From: Bacteroidales bacterium
Lineage (GTDB): Bacteria > Bacteroidota > Bacteroidia > Bacteroidales > Paludibacteraceae
Direction: 5' to 3'
DNA length: 48,706 nt
NCBI GenBank assembly: GCA_012518275.1
Contig: JAAYSS010000017.1
Span: forward strand, 1-48,706
Shown: positions 8,727 through 17,265 of the stretch, one piece after another
Layout of the letters: each line of letters begins with the position of its first letter
Position numbering within the stretch: the first letter of the stretch is position 1
Translations under genes and position numbers: made by a program
Notes under the pieces: generated by a model
What the model saw: only the letters and a program-made list of their open reading frames with translations
What the model was told of the DNA's origin: nothing
Database searches by the model: none

Positions 8727-9677
8727 ATGGCTTTTTTTGGACTTTTTAACAAGGAAAAGAAGAAAACACTTGATCAAGGTTTAGCTAAAACCAAAGAAAA
8801 TGTGTTTACAAAGCTTTCGCGGGCTGTAGCCGGCAAGTCGAAAGTAGATGATGAAGTGCTCGACAATTTAGAAGAAGTGCTCGTTACGTCAGATGTGGGA
8901 GTGGATACTACGCTGCGGATTATTGAGCGGATTGAAAAGCGCGTGGCTCGCGATAAATACTTGAACACCAATGAACTTAACAAAATATTACAGGAGGAAA
9001 TTGCAGCTCTATTAGCTGAAAATAGTGAAGAGCAAGTAAAGGATTTTGATGAACCACTTCCTGCTAAACCTTACGTGATTATGGTGGTAGGCGTGAACGG
9101 AGTGGGCAAAACAACAACCATAGGCAAGTTGGCTTATCACTTCAAAAAAGCCGGTAAGACAGTTTATCTCGGGGCAGCCGATACATTTCGTGCAGCGGCG
9201 GTGGAGCAATTGATGATTTGGGGTGAAAGGGTAGATGTCCCTGTGGTGAAGCAAAGCATGGGTTCCGATCCGGCTTCGGTGGCTTATGATACGCTAGCAT
9301 CAGCCAAGGCAAACGATGCCGATGTGGTAATTATCGATACGGCAGGACGACTGCACAACAAAATCAACCTGATGAACGAGCTGACTAAGATTAAAAAAGT
9401 AATGCAGAAGGTTGTACCTGATGCACCCCATGAAATATTGTTGGTTTTAGATGGCTCTACGGGACAAAATGCCTATGAACAAGCCAAGCAATTCACCAAA
9501 GCTACGGAAGTGAACGCACTTGCGGTAACAAAACTAGATGGAACAGCCAAAGGCGGTGTGGTAATCGGCATTTCAGACCAATTCAAAATCCCGGTAAAAT
9601 ACATTGGTTTGGGTGAAAAAATGACTGATTTGCAGGTATTTAACAAAGAAGAATTTGTGAAATCGTTGTTTGAGTAA
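8727..9677 (+). CDS. ftsY: Signal recognition particle receptor FtsY
   Basis: GTPase that docks the SRP-ribosome complex at the membrane for co-translational insertion. The NG domain is complete in 316 residues. G1 is GVNGVGKTT at 122-130, the DTFRAA motif follows, G3 DTAGR is at 204-208, and G4 TKLD at 268-271 is followed by GTAKGG. The long acidic A domain of E. coli FtsY is absent, leaving a short amphipathic N-terminus (MAFFGLFNK) as the likely membrane contact. It is followed 33 bp later by rimO. Confidence 0.97.
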   Translation: MAFFGLFNKEKKKTLDQGLAKTKENVFTKLSRAVAGKSKVDDEVLDNLEEVLVTSDVGVDTTLRIIERIEKRVARDKYLNTNELNKILQEEIAALLAENSEEQVKDFDEPLPAKPYVIMVVGVNGVGKTTTIGKLAYHFKKAGKTVYLGAADTFRAAAVEQLMIWGERVDVPVVKQSMGSDPASVAYDTLASAKANDADVVIIDTAGRLHNKINLMNELTKIKKVMQKVVPDAPHEILLVLDGSTGQNAYEQAKQFTKATEVNALAVTKLDGTAKGGVVIGISDQFKIPVKYIGLGEKMTDLQVFNKEEFVKSLFE

Positions 9678-9710
9678 TGATGTTTTGATATTGCAAATTA
9701 CTAAATTTTA

Positions 9711-11003
9711 ATGCAAAAAAACACCGTAGATATTATCACGCTTGGTTGCTCAAAAAATTTGGTGGACAGCGAACAGCTGATGCGCCAGTTTGATGCGCTG
9801 GGATACAAGGTGCGCCATGATGCTGAAAATCCCGATGGAGAAATCGTTGTGGTTAACACGTGTGGTTTTATCGGTGATGCGAAAGAGGAGAGCATCAACA
9901 CCATTTTGGAATTGGCAGAACGAAAAACGGAGAAGTCCAAATTGTTTGTAATGGGTTGTTTATCAGAACGGTACCTTGCTGAGCTTGAAGCTGAAATTCC
10001 GGAGGTAGATAAATATTTTGGGAAGTTTAATTACACCGATATTCTAAAAGAAATAGGACAGGAATTTCGTGCTGATTTGCGTTTAGAGCGCTCATTGACA
10101 ACACCTTCACATTATGCCTATATCAAAATTTCCGAAGGATGCAACCGTTCCTGTTCGTACTGCGCCATCCCTATAATCACAGGTAGGCATCGCTCACGCC
10201 CGATGGATGACATTGTAGAAGAGGTAAAAATGTTGGTTGCAAAGGGTGTTAAGGAATTTCAGTTTATTGCACAGGATTTGTCGTCGTATGGCATTGACCG
10301 CTACAAGGAAATGAAGCTGGCAGAACTGGTGGAGCGCATTTCTGATATTCCGGGTGTGGAGTGGATACGCCTGCATTACGCTTATCCCACTCACTTCCCG
10401 TTTGATGTACTTCGGGTGATGCGCGAGCGCAAAAACGTGTGTAAATACCTTGATTTGGCGCTTCAACACATCAGCGATTCGATGCTGGAAAAAATGCATC
10501 GCCACATTTCGAAAGCGGAAACCTATGCATTGATTGAAAAAATCCGAAAGGAAGTTCCCGGAATTCATTTACGTACCACGATGCTTGTAGGGCATCCCGA
10601 TGAAACGGAACAGGATTTTGAAGAGATGAAGCAGTTTGTGCGTGATATCCGTTTTGAAAGGTTGGGTGCATTTGCTTATTCGCACGAGGACGGGACATTT
10701 GCTTATAAAAATTACACCGATAATATTCCTGAAGAGGTAAAACAAAGCCGTTTGGGGGAAATAATGACTATTCAGCAGGAAATTTCAGCTGAAATAAACC
10801 GTCAAAAAATTGGGCAGACGCTGAAAATAATTATCGATAGGGAAGAGCCGAATTATTTTGTGGGGCGTACTGAGTTTGATTCGCCCGAAGTGGATCAGGA
10901 AGTGCTGATTCCGATTGATTCACAAGGAGTTCAAATCGGAGAATTTTATGAGGTTGAAATCATTAATTCGTCTGATTTTGAGTTACTTGGGAAACTATCC
11001 TAA
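9711..11003 (+). CDS. rimO: Ribosomal protein S12 methylthiotransferase RimO
   Basis: Radical-SAM enzyme that adds a methylthio group to the conserved Asp of ribosomal protein S12. The N-terminal UPF0004 domain has cysteines C13 (LGCSKNLVDSE), C51 and C83 for the auxiliary 4Fe-4S cluster. The radical-SAM triad is C144, C148, C151 (CNRSCSYC), and a C-terminal TRAM domain covers about residues 365-430. The CSKNLVDSE sequence and 430-residue length separate RimO from MiaB and MtaB. It likely forms an operon with ftsY. Confidence 0.96.
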   Translation: MQKNTVDIITLGCSKNLVDSEQLMRQFDALGYKVRHDAENPDGEIVVVNTCGFIGDAKEESINTILELAERKTEKSKLFVMGCLSERYLAELEAEIPEVDKYFGKFNYTDILKEIGQEFRADLRLERSLTTPSHYAYIKISEGCNRSCSYCAIPIITGRHRSRPMDDIVEEVKMLVAKGVKEFQFIAQDLSSYGIDRYKEMKLAELVERISDIPGVEWIRLHYAYPTHFPFDVLRVMRERKNVCKYLDLALQHISDSMLEKMHRHISKAETYALIEKIRKEVPGIHLRTTMLVGHPDETEQDFEEMKQFVRDIRFERLGAFAYSHEDGTFAYKNYTDNIPEEVKQSRLGEIMTIQQEISAEINRQKIGQTLKIIIDREEPNYFVGRTEFDSPEVDQEVLIPIDSQGVQIGEFYEVEIINSSDFELLGKLS

Positions 11004-11045
11004 TTTTAACCCGAAAAATATCGTTTAAACATATTTTATCAAAAA

Positions 11046-11327
11046 ATGAATAACAAAGAACTTATTACTAGCGTTGCTATGAAGATGAACATCACGAAAA
11101 GCGAGACTCAAGAATTGCTCGATAGCTTTTTAGAGTGCTGTATCTCTCAATTAAAAGAAGGTAATTCAATTGGTTTTCAGAGTTTTGGCGTTTTTGATGT
11201 AGTAAAACGTGTTGAACGTGTTTCAGTTCATCCTTCAACCAAAAAACGATCGCTGATACCGCCAAAATTGGTTTTGAATTTTAAGCAAAGCCTTATTCTG
11301 AAAGAAAAAATTAACACAAAACTCTAA
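11046..11327 (+). CDS. HU-family DNA-binding protein
   Basis: A 93-residue HU/IHF-fold protein: two N-terminal helices (ELITSVAMKMNITKSETQELL) then the beta arm region (SFGVFDVVKRVERVSVHPSTKK). HU proteins bend and compact DNA. The arm lacks the usual RxGRNPxT motif and ends in a helix-breaking basic tail, so this is a divergent member. It sits 6 bp upstream of a larger HU-domain protein, so they are co-transcribed and may form a heterodimer; that is inference. Confidence 0.88.
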   Translation: MNNKELITSVAMKMNITKSETQELLDSFLECCISQLKEGNSIGFQSFGVFDVVKRVERVSVHPSTKKRSLIPPKLVLNFKQSLILKEKINTKL

Positions 11328-11333
11328 AATACC

Positions 11334-12824
11334 ATGAGCAAGGAAAAAATATCGATTCCTGAAATCATTGAATGGATGATTAAGGATAATAAAACGACAA
11401 AAAAAACGGCTGAAGAATTTATCAAAGTTTTTCTTTCGACCATTGAAGACGCCTTGCTATCAGGCGAAAGCGTGAAAGTAAAAGGATTCGGTACATTCAA
11501 ATTGCAATGGTACGAAGCTCGTCGAAGCATTGACGTGAATACCGGCAATGAAATTATTATTCCCGGGTTTTACCGAACGGTTTTTGTGCCTGAAAACGAA
11601 CTTCGAGATGTAATTAATGAACCGTTTGCTCATTTGGAAGCGGTGCCGTTGCCATCGGATGAGGAGGATGTGAAAGGAACTGAAAAATTAGGCAATGACG
11701 ATTCCGAATCCGATGAAAAAACAGATCAAGATCAAGGGTTGCGCTTTTTCACTTCTCAGGCTTCTGAAATCAAAAGTATCTTGTCAGATATTTACGCGAT
11801 GTCGGCAAAGAAAAATAATCAGGAAGACGAGAGTGAAGTGCTTGATGATGACGTTGATTTTGAAGATGATGAGTACGATGATGATGTGGAGGAAATTGAT
11901 GATTTTGGAGATGATTATGTAGAAAAAGAGCAGTTTGCTATTGAAGAATCAGATGATGATTTTGATATTATTCGGGAAGTGGCGGTTTTGTATCCTGCTG
12001 ATTCTAATGCTATTGTTGTAGATGAGGAAGCAAAGATGGAGGATGAAAAAGAAGTTGATATTTCCGAAGATGATGAATTAAAAGAAATAAAAGAAGACCA
12101 AGCAACCAACGCTGAAAAATCAGATGAAGAGATTTTGGTTGAACAGGAAATAGATAAAAAAAATGATGCTGAAAATGAAATTTCAGGCTCTCAAATTTCA
12201 GAAACAGAAGGTATAACATCTGACAAATTGGGTAAAGACGTGACTGAAGACGTTATAAACGATGATGATTTGATGTTTGACGATGATGAAAAATCAGCAC
12301 GAAAAATACCAGCTTGGTTGCTTGTATTACTTTCGCTTGTCATATTGGGTGTGTTAATAGGTTGGTTCGCATCTTCTCATATTAAAAAAACAATAAGAAC
12401 GAAAAAAAACGGACAAAGGCAGGAATACATTGCAGATTCGTTAGCTAAGGGAATATCGGCACGAGAAAATGGCGACTCTCTTGTTATGTTGCAAAAAGAC
12501 ACAGCTATTGATTCAATATCGGCGTCTGGAGCGGCTGTATCAGATTCTGATATCTATGCTACTCCTCGGAACTATACGGAGTTTTTGGCAGTAGAGAAAA
12601 TGGTTCCCGGAAGTCAGCTCACTCGTTTTGCTCGTCAGTATTATAATCATCCTAATTTCTGGGTTTATATATACGAAGCTAATAAAGAGCAAATTGCCGA
12701 CCCAGATAATGTGCCGGTCAACATAGATGTTAAAATACCGAAGATGGACCCGAGGTTGATTGACCCTAAAAATAAGGTGAGCATGGAGTACGCGTTAAAA
12801 CTTCAAAGAGAATATTTGAAGTAA
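11334..12824 (+). CDS. Membrane-anchored HU-domain protein with acidic linker and LysM-like tail
   Basis: A 496-residue fusion. Residues 1-95 are an HU domain with a recognisable arm (KGFGTFKLQWYEARRSIDVN). Residues 100-320 are a highly acidic, repetitive linker rich in Asp, Glu and Ser. A single transmembrane helix spans about 325-346 (IPAWLLVLLSLVILGVLIGW). The C-terminal 60-70 residues resemble a LysM-type fold (LTRFARQYYNHPNFWVYIYEANK, 429-451). Topology would put HU in the cytoplasm and the tail in the periplasm, which suggests linking DNA to the cell wall; this is inference. It is encoded 6 bp after the smaller HU gene. Confidence 0.85.
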   Translation: MSKEKISIPEIIEWMIKDNKTTKKTAEEFIKVFLSTIEDALLSGESVKVKGFGTFKLQWYEARRSIDVNTGNEIIIPGFYRTVFVPENELRDVINEPFAHLEAVPLPSDEEDVKGTEKLGNDDSESDEKTDQDQGLRFFTSQASEIKSILSDIYAMSAKKNNQEDESEVLDDDVDFEDDEYDDDVEEIDDFGDDYVEKEQFAIEESDDDFDIIREVAVLYPADSNAIVVDEEAKMEDEKEVDISEDDELKEIKEDQATNAEKSDEEILVEQEIDKKNDAENEISGSQISETEGITSDKLGKDVTEDVINDDDLMFDDDEKSARKIPAWLLVLLSLVILGVLIGWFASSHIKKTIRTKKNGQRQEYIADSLAKGISARENGDSLVMLQKDTAIDSISASGAAVSDSDIYATPRNYTEFLAVEKMVPGSQLTRFARQYYNHPNFWVYIYEANKEQIADPDNVPVNIDVKIPKMDPRLIDPKNKVSMEYALKLQREYLK

Positions 12825-12859
12825 AAAATAGTTTTTGCAGAGGAAATTCAAATACTTAC

Positions 12860-12905
12860 AAAAGGCATTTTAGTTATATCCTAACTTCGATGCCTTTTTC
12901 TTTTA
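12860..12905 (+). terminator. Terminator of the HU operon, overlapping the end of hisF
   Basis: A 9-bp stem AAAAGGCAT (12860-12868) with ATGCCTTTT (12890-12898) is followed by a T-rich run. The right arm lies inside the last codons of the convergent hisF gene, so one sequence serves as coding DNA and as a terminator for the plus strand. Confidence 0.7.
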
Positions 12906-13629
12906 AATATTTCTTCAAGTTTGGAATAGTAATCTCTCCGTAGTGGAAAATGCTTGCTGCAAGTGCCGCGTCAGCTTTCCCGAATTTAAAAACATCAACA
13001 AAATGCTCCATATTTCCAGCGCCTCCACTGGCAATAATCGGTACATCAACCGCTTCTGAAACCGCACGTGTTATATCCAAAGCAAATCCTTTCTTGGTCC
13101 CGTCATGACTCATAGAAGTAAGCAAAATTTCTCCGGCGCCAAGTTCAACAGCTTTTTCTGCCCAGTCTACGGCTTTAATATTGGTTGGTACTTTTCCGCC
13201 GTTCAAATAAACGTACCATTGAGCGTCAACAAATTTTGCGTCAATAGCCAGAACAATACAATGAGATCCAAATTCATCTGCCAAATCTTTGATTAATTGA
13301 GGATTACGTGCTGCAGCCGTGTTTATTGAAATTTTATCGGCACCGCTGTTAAGCAATAGTGATGCATCTTCAACCGATGAAATACCTCCACCAACCGTAA
13401 ACGGGATATCAATTTCAGCAGCAATGCGTGATACCAGTTCAGATAGTGTTTTTCTTTTCTCATTCGTGGCGGTAATGTCTAGGAAAACAAGTTCATCAGC
13501 ACCTATTTCAGCGTATCTTTTTCCAAATTCCACAGGGTCGCCTACGGTTTTTATGTTTTCAAAATGGATGCCTTTTACTGTTTTCCCGTCTTTTACATCG
13601 AGGCAAGGGATGATTCTTTTGGTCAGCAT
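12874..13629 (-). CDS. hisF: Imidazole glycerol phosphate synthase cyclase subunit HisF
   Basis: Cyclase half of the HisF-HisH synthase, which makes imidazole glycerol phosphate and AICAR in histidine synthesis. The (beta-alpha)8 barrel signature [20 protein letters not shown] carries catalytic Asp11. IDAKF in strand 5 carries the second catalytic Asp, and phosphate loops GGGISS and ASGGAGN are present. The 251-residue length is typical. It is alone here: hisH, hisA and hisI are not adjacent, and hisC/hisD lie about 17 kb away in the window. Confidence 0.95.
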   Translation of the reverse strand: MLTKRIIPCLDVKDGKTVKGIHFENIKTVGDPVEFGKRYAEIGADELVFLDITATNEKRKTLSELVSRIAAEIDIPFTVGGGISSVEDASLLLNSGADKISINTAAARNPQLIKDLADEFGSHCIVLAIDAKFVDAQWYVYLNGGKVPTNIKAVDWAEKAVELGAGEILLTSMSHDGTKKGFALDITRAVSEAVDVPIIASGGAGNMEHFVDVFKFGKADAALAASIFHYGEITIPNLKKYLKEKGIEVRI

Positions 13630-13774
13630 AAGTTTTAAGTTAATTTGTTGCTCAAGTTGTGTTCTGAGTAGCTCGTTTCACAACATTAATAGCTTTGTTC
13701 TTTGGTAATTTATTGTTCGTTGAATTGACTCGGAGTACGACTAAAAAATCTTTCCAAGTCAACGGATATATTTT

Positions 13775-15085
13775 TTATTGTAAGCCCAAATCCGTCAGAG
13801 CAATATTGTCGTTTGAAATCACAACATTTTCAAATGTGTTGATTAGCGCTTTGTTGTAGGGTCTTTTTAATCGCACATAATTTTCTGAAAATCCGTACAT
13901 AAAGCCGGCATCACGCTTATTTTCCCAAAGTACATTAGCGTGTTTACCGATTTGTTTTTCGTAGAATGCGTTTGTTTTCTTATCCGAAATTTTGTGCAAC
14001 AGGTTGCTTCGGCGTTTACGTTCTTTTATCGGAACGTTGTGGCTAATTTCAAGCATTTTAGTTCCTGATCTTTCTGAATAAGTGAAGACATGAAGTTGTG
14101 AAAAATCAAGGTTTTGAAGAAAATCAACACTTTCGTTGAAACACTCAATCGTTTCACCCCTAACGCCTACAATGGTGTCTATTCCGATAAAAGCGTTCGG
14201 AAGATAATGTCTGATTATAGCTATCTTTTCGGCAAACTCTTCTTTGGTGTATCTTCTTCGCATCAGTTTTAATACTTTGTTACTCCCACTTTGAAGCGGT
14301 ATATGAAAGTGAGGCGCAAAACATTTGCTCTCGGATACAAATTTTACAATATCTTCGGTCATTAAGTTAGGTTCAACGGACGAAATTCGATAGCGTACTT
14401 CGGTGTCAATACTATCCAGTCCTTTCAACAGGTCAATAAAGTTTTCGCCATTTTTTTTCCCAAATTCACCGGTATTTACTCCTGTCAAAACGATTTCTTT
14501 TGCTCCCGAAGCAATGACATCTTGTGCCATTTTAACAGTTTCGGCTATCGTTCCACTTCTGCTATGACCCCTTGCTAACGGGATAGTGCAATAAGTACAG
14601 TAATAATCGCATCCGTCTTGTATTTTTAGGAAATGACGCGTCCGATCATCGTGCGAAATAGCCGGTCTAAATTCTTTTACCTTTAAGATGTTGCTTCGAT
14701 CAATTTTTGTTTCAGATGCGTCATCCCATTTCTTAAGATAGTTAAGTAAGTCAAATTTTTCATTGGCTCCCAGCACAAGATCCACACCTTCTATCGAGGC
14801 TATTTCATTGGGTTTTAGCTGTGCGTAGCAACCGGTTACAATCATCTTGGCATTTGGGTGCAGCCGATTTAGGCGGTTGATTGCTTGGCGGCATTTGTGA
14901 TCTGCAGTATCCGTCACAGAGCAGGTGTTGATGATGCACACATCAGCTTCTTCTCCGGCACGTGCCTTCACAAAACCTTCATCGGTTAGTTGCTTTCCAA
15001 TGGCAGAAGATTCTGCAAAATTCAGTTTACATCCGAGCGTGTGATAAACTACTTTTTTATTGTGAAATAAAGTGTTGTCAATCAT
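13775..15085 (-). CDS. mtaB: tRNA t6A37 methylthiotransferase MtaB
   Basis: Radical-SAM enzyme converting t6A to ms2t6A at position 37 of ANN-decoding tRNAs. The N-terminal cluster cysteines are C19 (TLGCKLNFAESS), C55 (NTCSVTDTADHKC) and C86. The radical-SAM cysteines are C159, C163, C166 (CDYYCTYC), followed by TIPLARG. The GCKLN and NTCSVT motifs fit MtaB rather than MiaB or RimO. Its 436 residues end in a short TRAM-like domain. It is transcribed toward hisF with a 145-bp gap. Confidence 0.94.
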   Translation of the reverse strand: MIDNTLFHNKKVVYHTLGCKLNFAESSAIGKQLTDEGFVKARAGEEADVCIINTCSVTDTADHKCRQAINRLNRLHPNAKMIVTGCYAQLKPNEIASIEGVDLVLGANEKFDLLNYLKKWDDASETKIDRSNILKVKEFRPAISHDDRTRHFLKIQDGCDYYCTYCTIPLARGHSRSGTIAETVKMAQDVIASGAKEIVLTGVNTGEFGKKNGENFIDLLKGLDSIDTEVRYRISSVEPNLMTEDIVKFVSESKCFAPHFHIPLQSGSNKVLKLMRRRYTKEEFAEKIAIIRHYLPNAFIGIDTIVGVRGETIECFNESVDFLQNLDFSQLHVFTYSERSGTKMLEISHNVPIKERKRRSNLLHKISDKKTNAFYEKQIGKHANVLWENKRDAGFMYGFSENYVRLKRPYNKALINTFENVVISNDNIALTDLGLQ

Positions 15086-15238
15086 TTTCCAAAAAGATGA
15101 TTCAAACGGTCAAAAAAGTATTATGACTATTAGATTTGGTACAAAGTTACAAAAAAATAGAGAAGTGTGAGTTCTAAAAATACTTCAAGTTCAGTTAATT
15201 TAATTTTCAGACGTTGGAGTGCCCGTGCAATCAAAAAC

Positions 15239-15271
15239 AAAGTCCCCGCGTATAAAAAAGGCGAGGACTTT
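15239..15271 (-). terminator. Ferritin gene terminator
   Basis: An 11-bp stem (15239-15249 with 15261-15271, one wobble on the transcribed strand) with an 11-nt loop lies just after the ferritin stop. On the minus strand it is followed by TTTGTTTTTG. Confidence 0.8.
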
Positions 15272-15298
15272 TAACTGTTTTCAACTACTGAAAAATGG

Positions 15299-15811
15299 TT
15301 ACAGAGTTAAGTCGGGTTCTTCATATGCTCTTCTGCCCAGCTCGCTGTCCAGTAGATATAGCCCTTTCGGATCTTTGCCAAACATATCATAACGTTGACA
15401 AAGTTCTTCAGCGCTTTGTTCTTCTTCACCTTGTTCCTTCACAAACCAGTCAAGGAATTGCATAGTGCGGAAGTCTTTTTGTACATGAGCTTCTTTATAA
15501 ATGTCATAAATTGAAGCTGTTACATATTGTTCATGCTTAAGTGCAGCTGTAAGCGGCTCTTTGAAGTCTTTGAAATCAAAACCAGGTGCATCAATTTGAT
15601 TCAACTCAACTTTGATTCCGTTGTTTCTAAGATACTGAAGGAAAAGCATTCCGTGAGCTTTTTCTTCTTCAGTTTGCACGTCAAACCAATTTCCGAAACC
15701 ATTCAGGTTGTTGTCGTAATAGTAATTTGCCATGTCAAGATACAGGTAAGCCGAATGGAATTCTTTGGTTACCTGATCATTTAGCATTTTTGCAATTTTT
15801 GGATCTAACAT
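15299..15811 (-). CDS. ftnA: Bacterial ferritin (non-heme)
   Basis: Iron-storage protein that oxidises Fe(II) and keeps the mineral in a 24-subunit shell. The 170 residues form a four-helix bundle with ferroxidase-site residues in EFHSAYLYLDM (Glu17), EEEKAHGMLF (Glu50, His53), and KEQGEEEQSAEEL in helix 4. It has no heme-ligating Met typical of bacterioferritin. The start is preceded by a purine-rich AAAGGAG on the coding strand, an SD-like element that is uncommon in this genome. It is monocistronic, bounded by its own terminator. Confidence 0.95.
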   Translation of the reverse strand: MLDPKIAKMLNDQVTKEFHSAYLYLDMANYYYDNNLNGFGNWFDVQTEEEKAHGMLFLQYLRNNGIKVELNQIDAPGFDFKDFKEPLTAALKHEQYVTASIYDIYKEAHVQKDFRTMQFLDWFVKEQGEEEQSAEELCQRYDMFGKDPKGLYLLDSELGRRAYEEPDLTL

Positions 15812-15949
15812 TTTTCTTTTCTCCTTTATTTTAAGTTTATATAAAAATCGTTTTAGTTTATTTCATTACTCATACTAAAAAACAAAATTTAGCCTTTTTT
15901 GTTCAAAACTAATGCAAATTCAACTCTATTTCACTTTTAATTTTATTCC

Positions 15950-16660
15950 TTAAAGAGTGAATAATCCGGTCTGTTTATTTAGTTTGGGCAAAACAGGAGC
16001 TAAATCGGGAGTAATACAATACTTAACAGTGTCTTCGAGTCCATGATCCCTTAGCCTTTCGTAATGTTCCGAATTACAAATATACTGCAATAAATTTTGT
16101 TGTGCAATCTTCCAAAGCTCTACGGCTGCAGAAACGGCATCCGACTTATTGGTAAAACTAAGCGCTGTTTTTAGCCTATCAGCCAAAGCCCCTGCAAAAA
16201 GGGTGTCTTCCATGCAAAAACGGTTGTTCCAGCCAGAACAGAGAATAGTAATATCGTTTTTTAATTCCAAACAATAGGCTGTTACTGCTGAGATATTTGA
16301 GAAAGAGCCAATTACTACCTGCTCGGCATCTTTGGCGGTTTCAGCGGCTAATGTACCATTGGTAGTTGTAAAAACAATCTCTTTCCCGGAAACTTTTTCT
16401 CTTGTGAAATCAAAGGGTGAATTTCCGAAATTAGCAAAATCACATTTCTGTGTGTTTCTTTCTGCCGCAACGAGCAATCCGTTTTCTTTCCAGCGCTTGG
16501 CTTCAGATATTGATGCCACTGTACGTACAGATTTAGCTCCGTTGAAGAAAGCGGTGCAGATACTGGTTGTTGCTCTAAAAATATCAACAAGAATCACCAC
16601 CGAATTATTGGCTGCGTAATAGTTGAAAAGAGCAGGTGAGAAACAAACATTAAGTTTCAT
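15950..16660 (-). CDS. 2-phosphosulfolactate phosphatase-like protein (ComB family)
   Basis: A 236-residue protein with ComB-family motifs VDIFRATTSI near the N-terminus, FTTTNGT in the middle and LCSGWNNRF later. ComB removes phosphate from 2-phosphosulfolactate, a step of coenzyme M and sulfolactate synthesis in archaea and some bacteria. Here no comA, comC or other coenzyme M genes are nearby. The neighbours are Maf and UbiA, so the actual substrate may differ. It closes a minus-strand gene run, 31 bp after maf. Confidence 0.85.
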   Translation of the reverse strand: MKLNVCFSPALFNYYAANNSVVILVDIFRATTSICTAFFNGAKSVRTVASISEAKRWKENGLLVAAERNTQKCDFANFGNSPFDFTREKVSGKEIVFTTTNGTLAAETAKDAEQVVIGSFSNISAVTAYCLELKNDITILCSGWNNRFCMEDTLFAGALADRLKTALSFTNKSDAVSAAVELWKIAQQNLLQYICNSEHYERLRDHGLEDTVKYCITPDLAPVLPKLNKQTGLFTL

Positions 16661-16691
16661 AAAAGTGTCTGTCTTAATGAGTTTACTACAA

Positions 16692-17264
16692 TTAAAAGTT
16701 TTTTAATTCGTTATAGAGTCTTTGAATTGGCAGTCCCATTACATTATAGTAAGAGCCATCTATCCTTTCTACGCCGATGTATCCAATCCATTCTTGAACT
16801 CCGTATGCACCGGCTTTGTCGTAAGGTTTATAGTGTTCCAAGTAGTAGTCGATTTCTTCATCCGAAAATTGTGCGAAATAAACATTGGAAGTAACATGGA
16901 AAGTTTTCGTTTTTTCCAATGTTTTTATGCAAACTCCGGTAATAACTTGGTGCATATTGCCGGAAAGGGTTTGTAGAATGCGTTTTGCGTCCGCCTTATC
17001 GGTCGGCTTTCCATAAATTTGATTGTTAAACCAAACAATGGTATCGGCTGTAATTATCAAATTATTTTCTTTTATGGTATACGATTCTGCCTTTTTCCTT
17101 GCTAAAAAGACTGGAATATCTACTCCGTCCATATCGTCAGGATAAGCTTCATCAGTATTGTTGGAAATGATTTCAAAATCAATATCCAACCCTTTCAGAA
17201 GTTCTTTTCTGCGCGGTGAATTAGACCCTAAGATGATTTTGTATTTATTTAGATTTTCAAGCAT
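16692..17264 (-). CDS. maf: Maf-family nucleotide pyrophosphatase
   Basis: Maf/YhdE proteins hydrolyse dTTP, UTP or modified nucleoside triphosphates and are linked to septum formation and housekeeping of the nucleotide pool. The 190-residue protein has the signature LGSNSPRRKELL near residue 13, the catalytic ITADTIVWF segment, GKPTDKADAKRIL, and YDKAGAYGVQ. It ends 1 bp before the UbiA gene's stop region, that is, it starts directly after that gene on the same strand, indicating tight co-transcription. Confidence 0.95.
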   Translation of the reverse strand: MLENLNKYKIILGSNSPRRKELLKGLDIDFEIISNNTDEAYPDDMDGVDIPVFLARKKAESYTIKENNLIITADTIVWFNNQIYGKPTDKADAKRILQTLSGNMHQVITGVCIKTLEKTKTFHVTSNVYFAQFSDEEIDYYLEHYKPYDKAGAYGVQEWIGYIGVERIDGSYYNVMGLPIQRLYNELKNF

Positions 17265-17265
17265 T

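Noticed and set aside
11695-11922. Frame with repeated Met/Asp codons inside the HU fusion gene
   Set aside because: It is an out-of-frame reading of the acidic GAT/GAA-rich linker and has no independent support.
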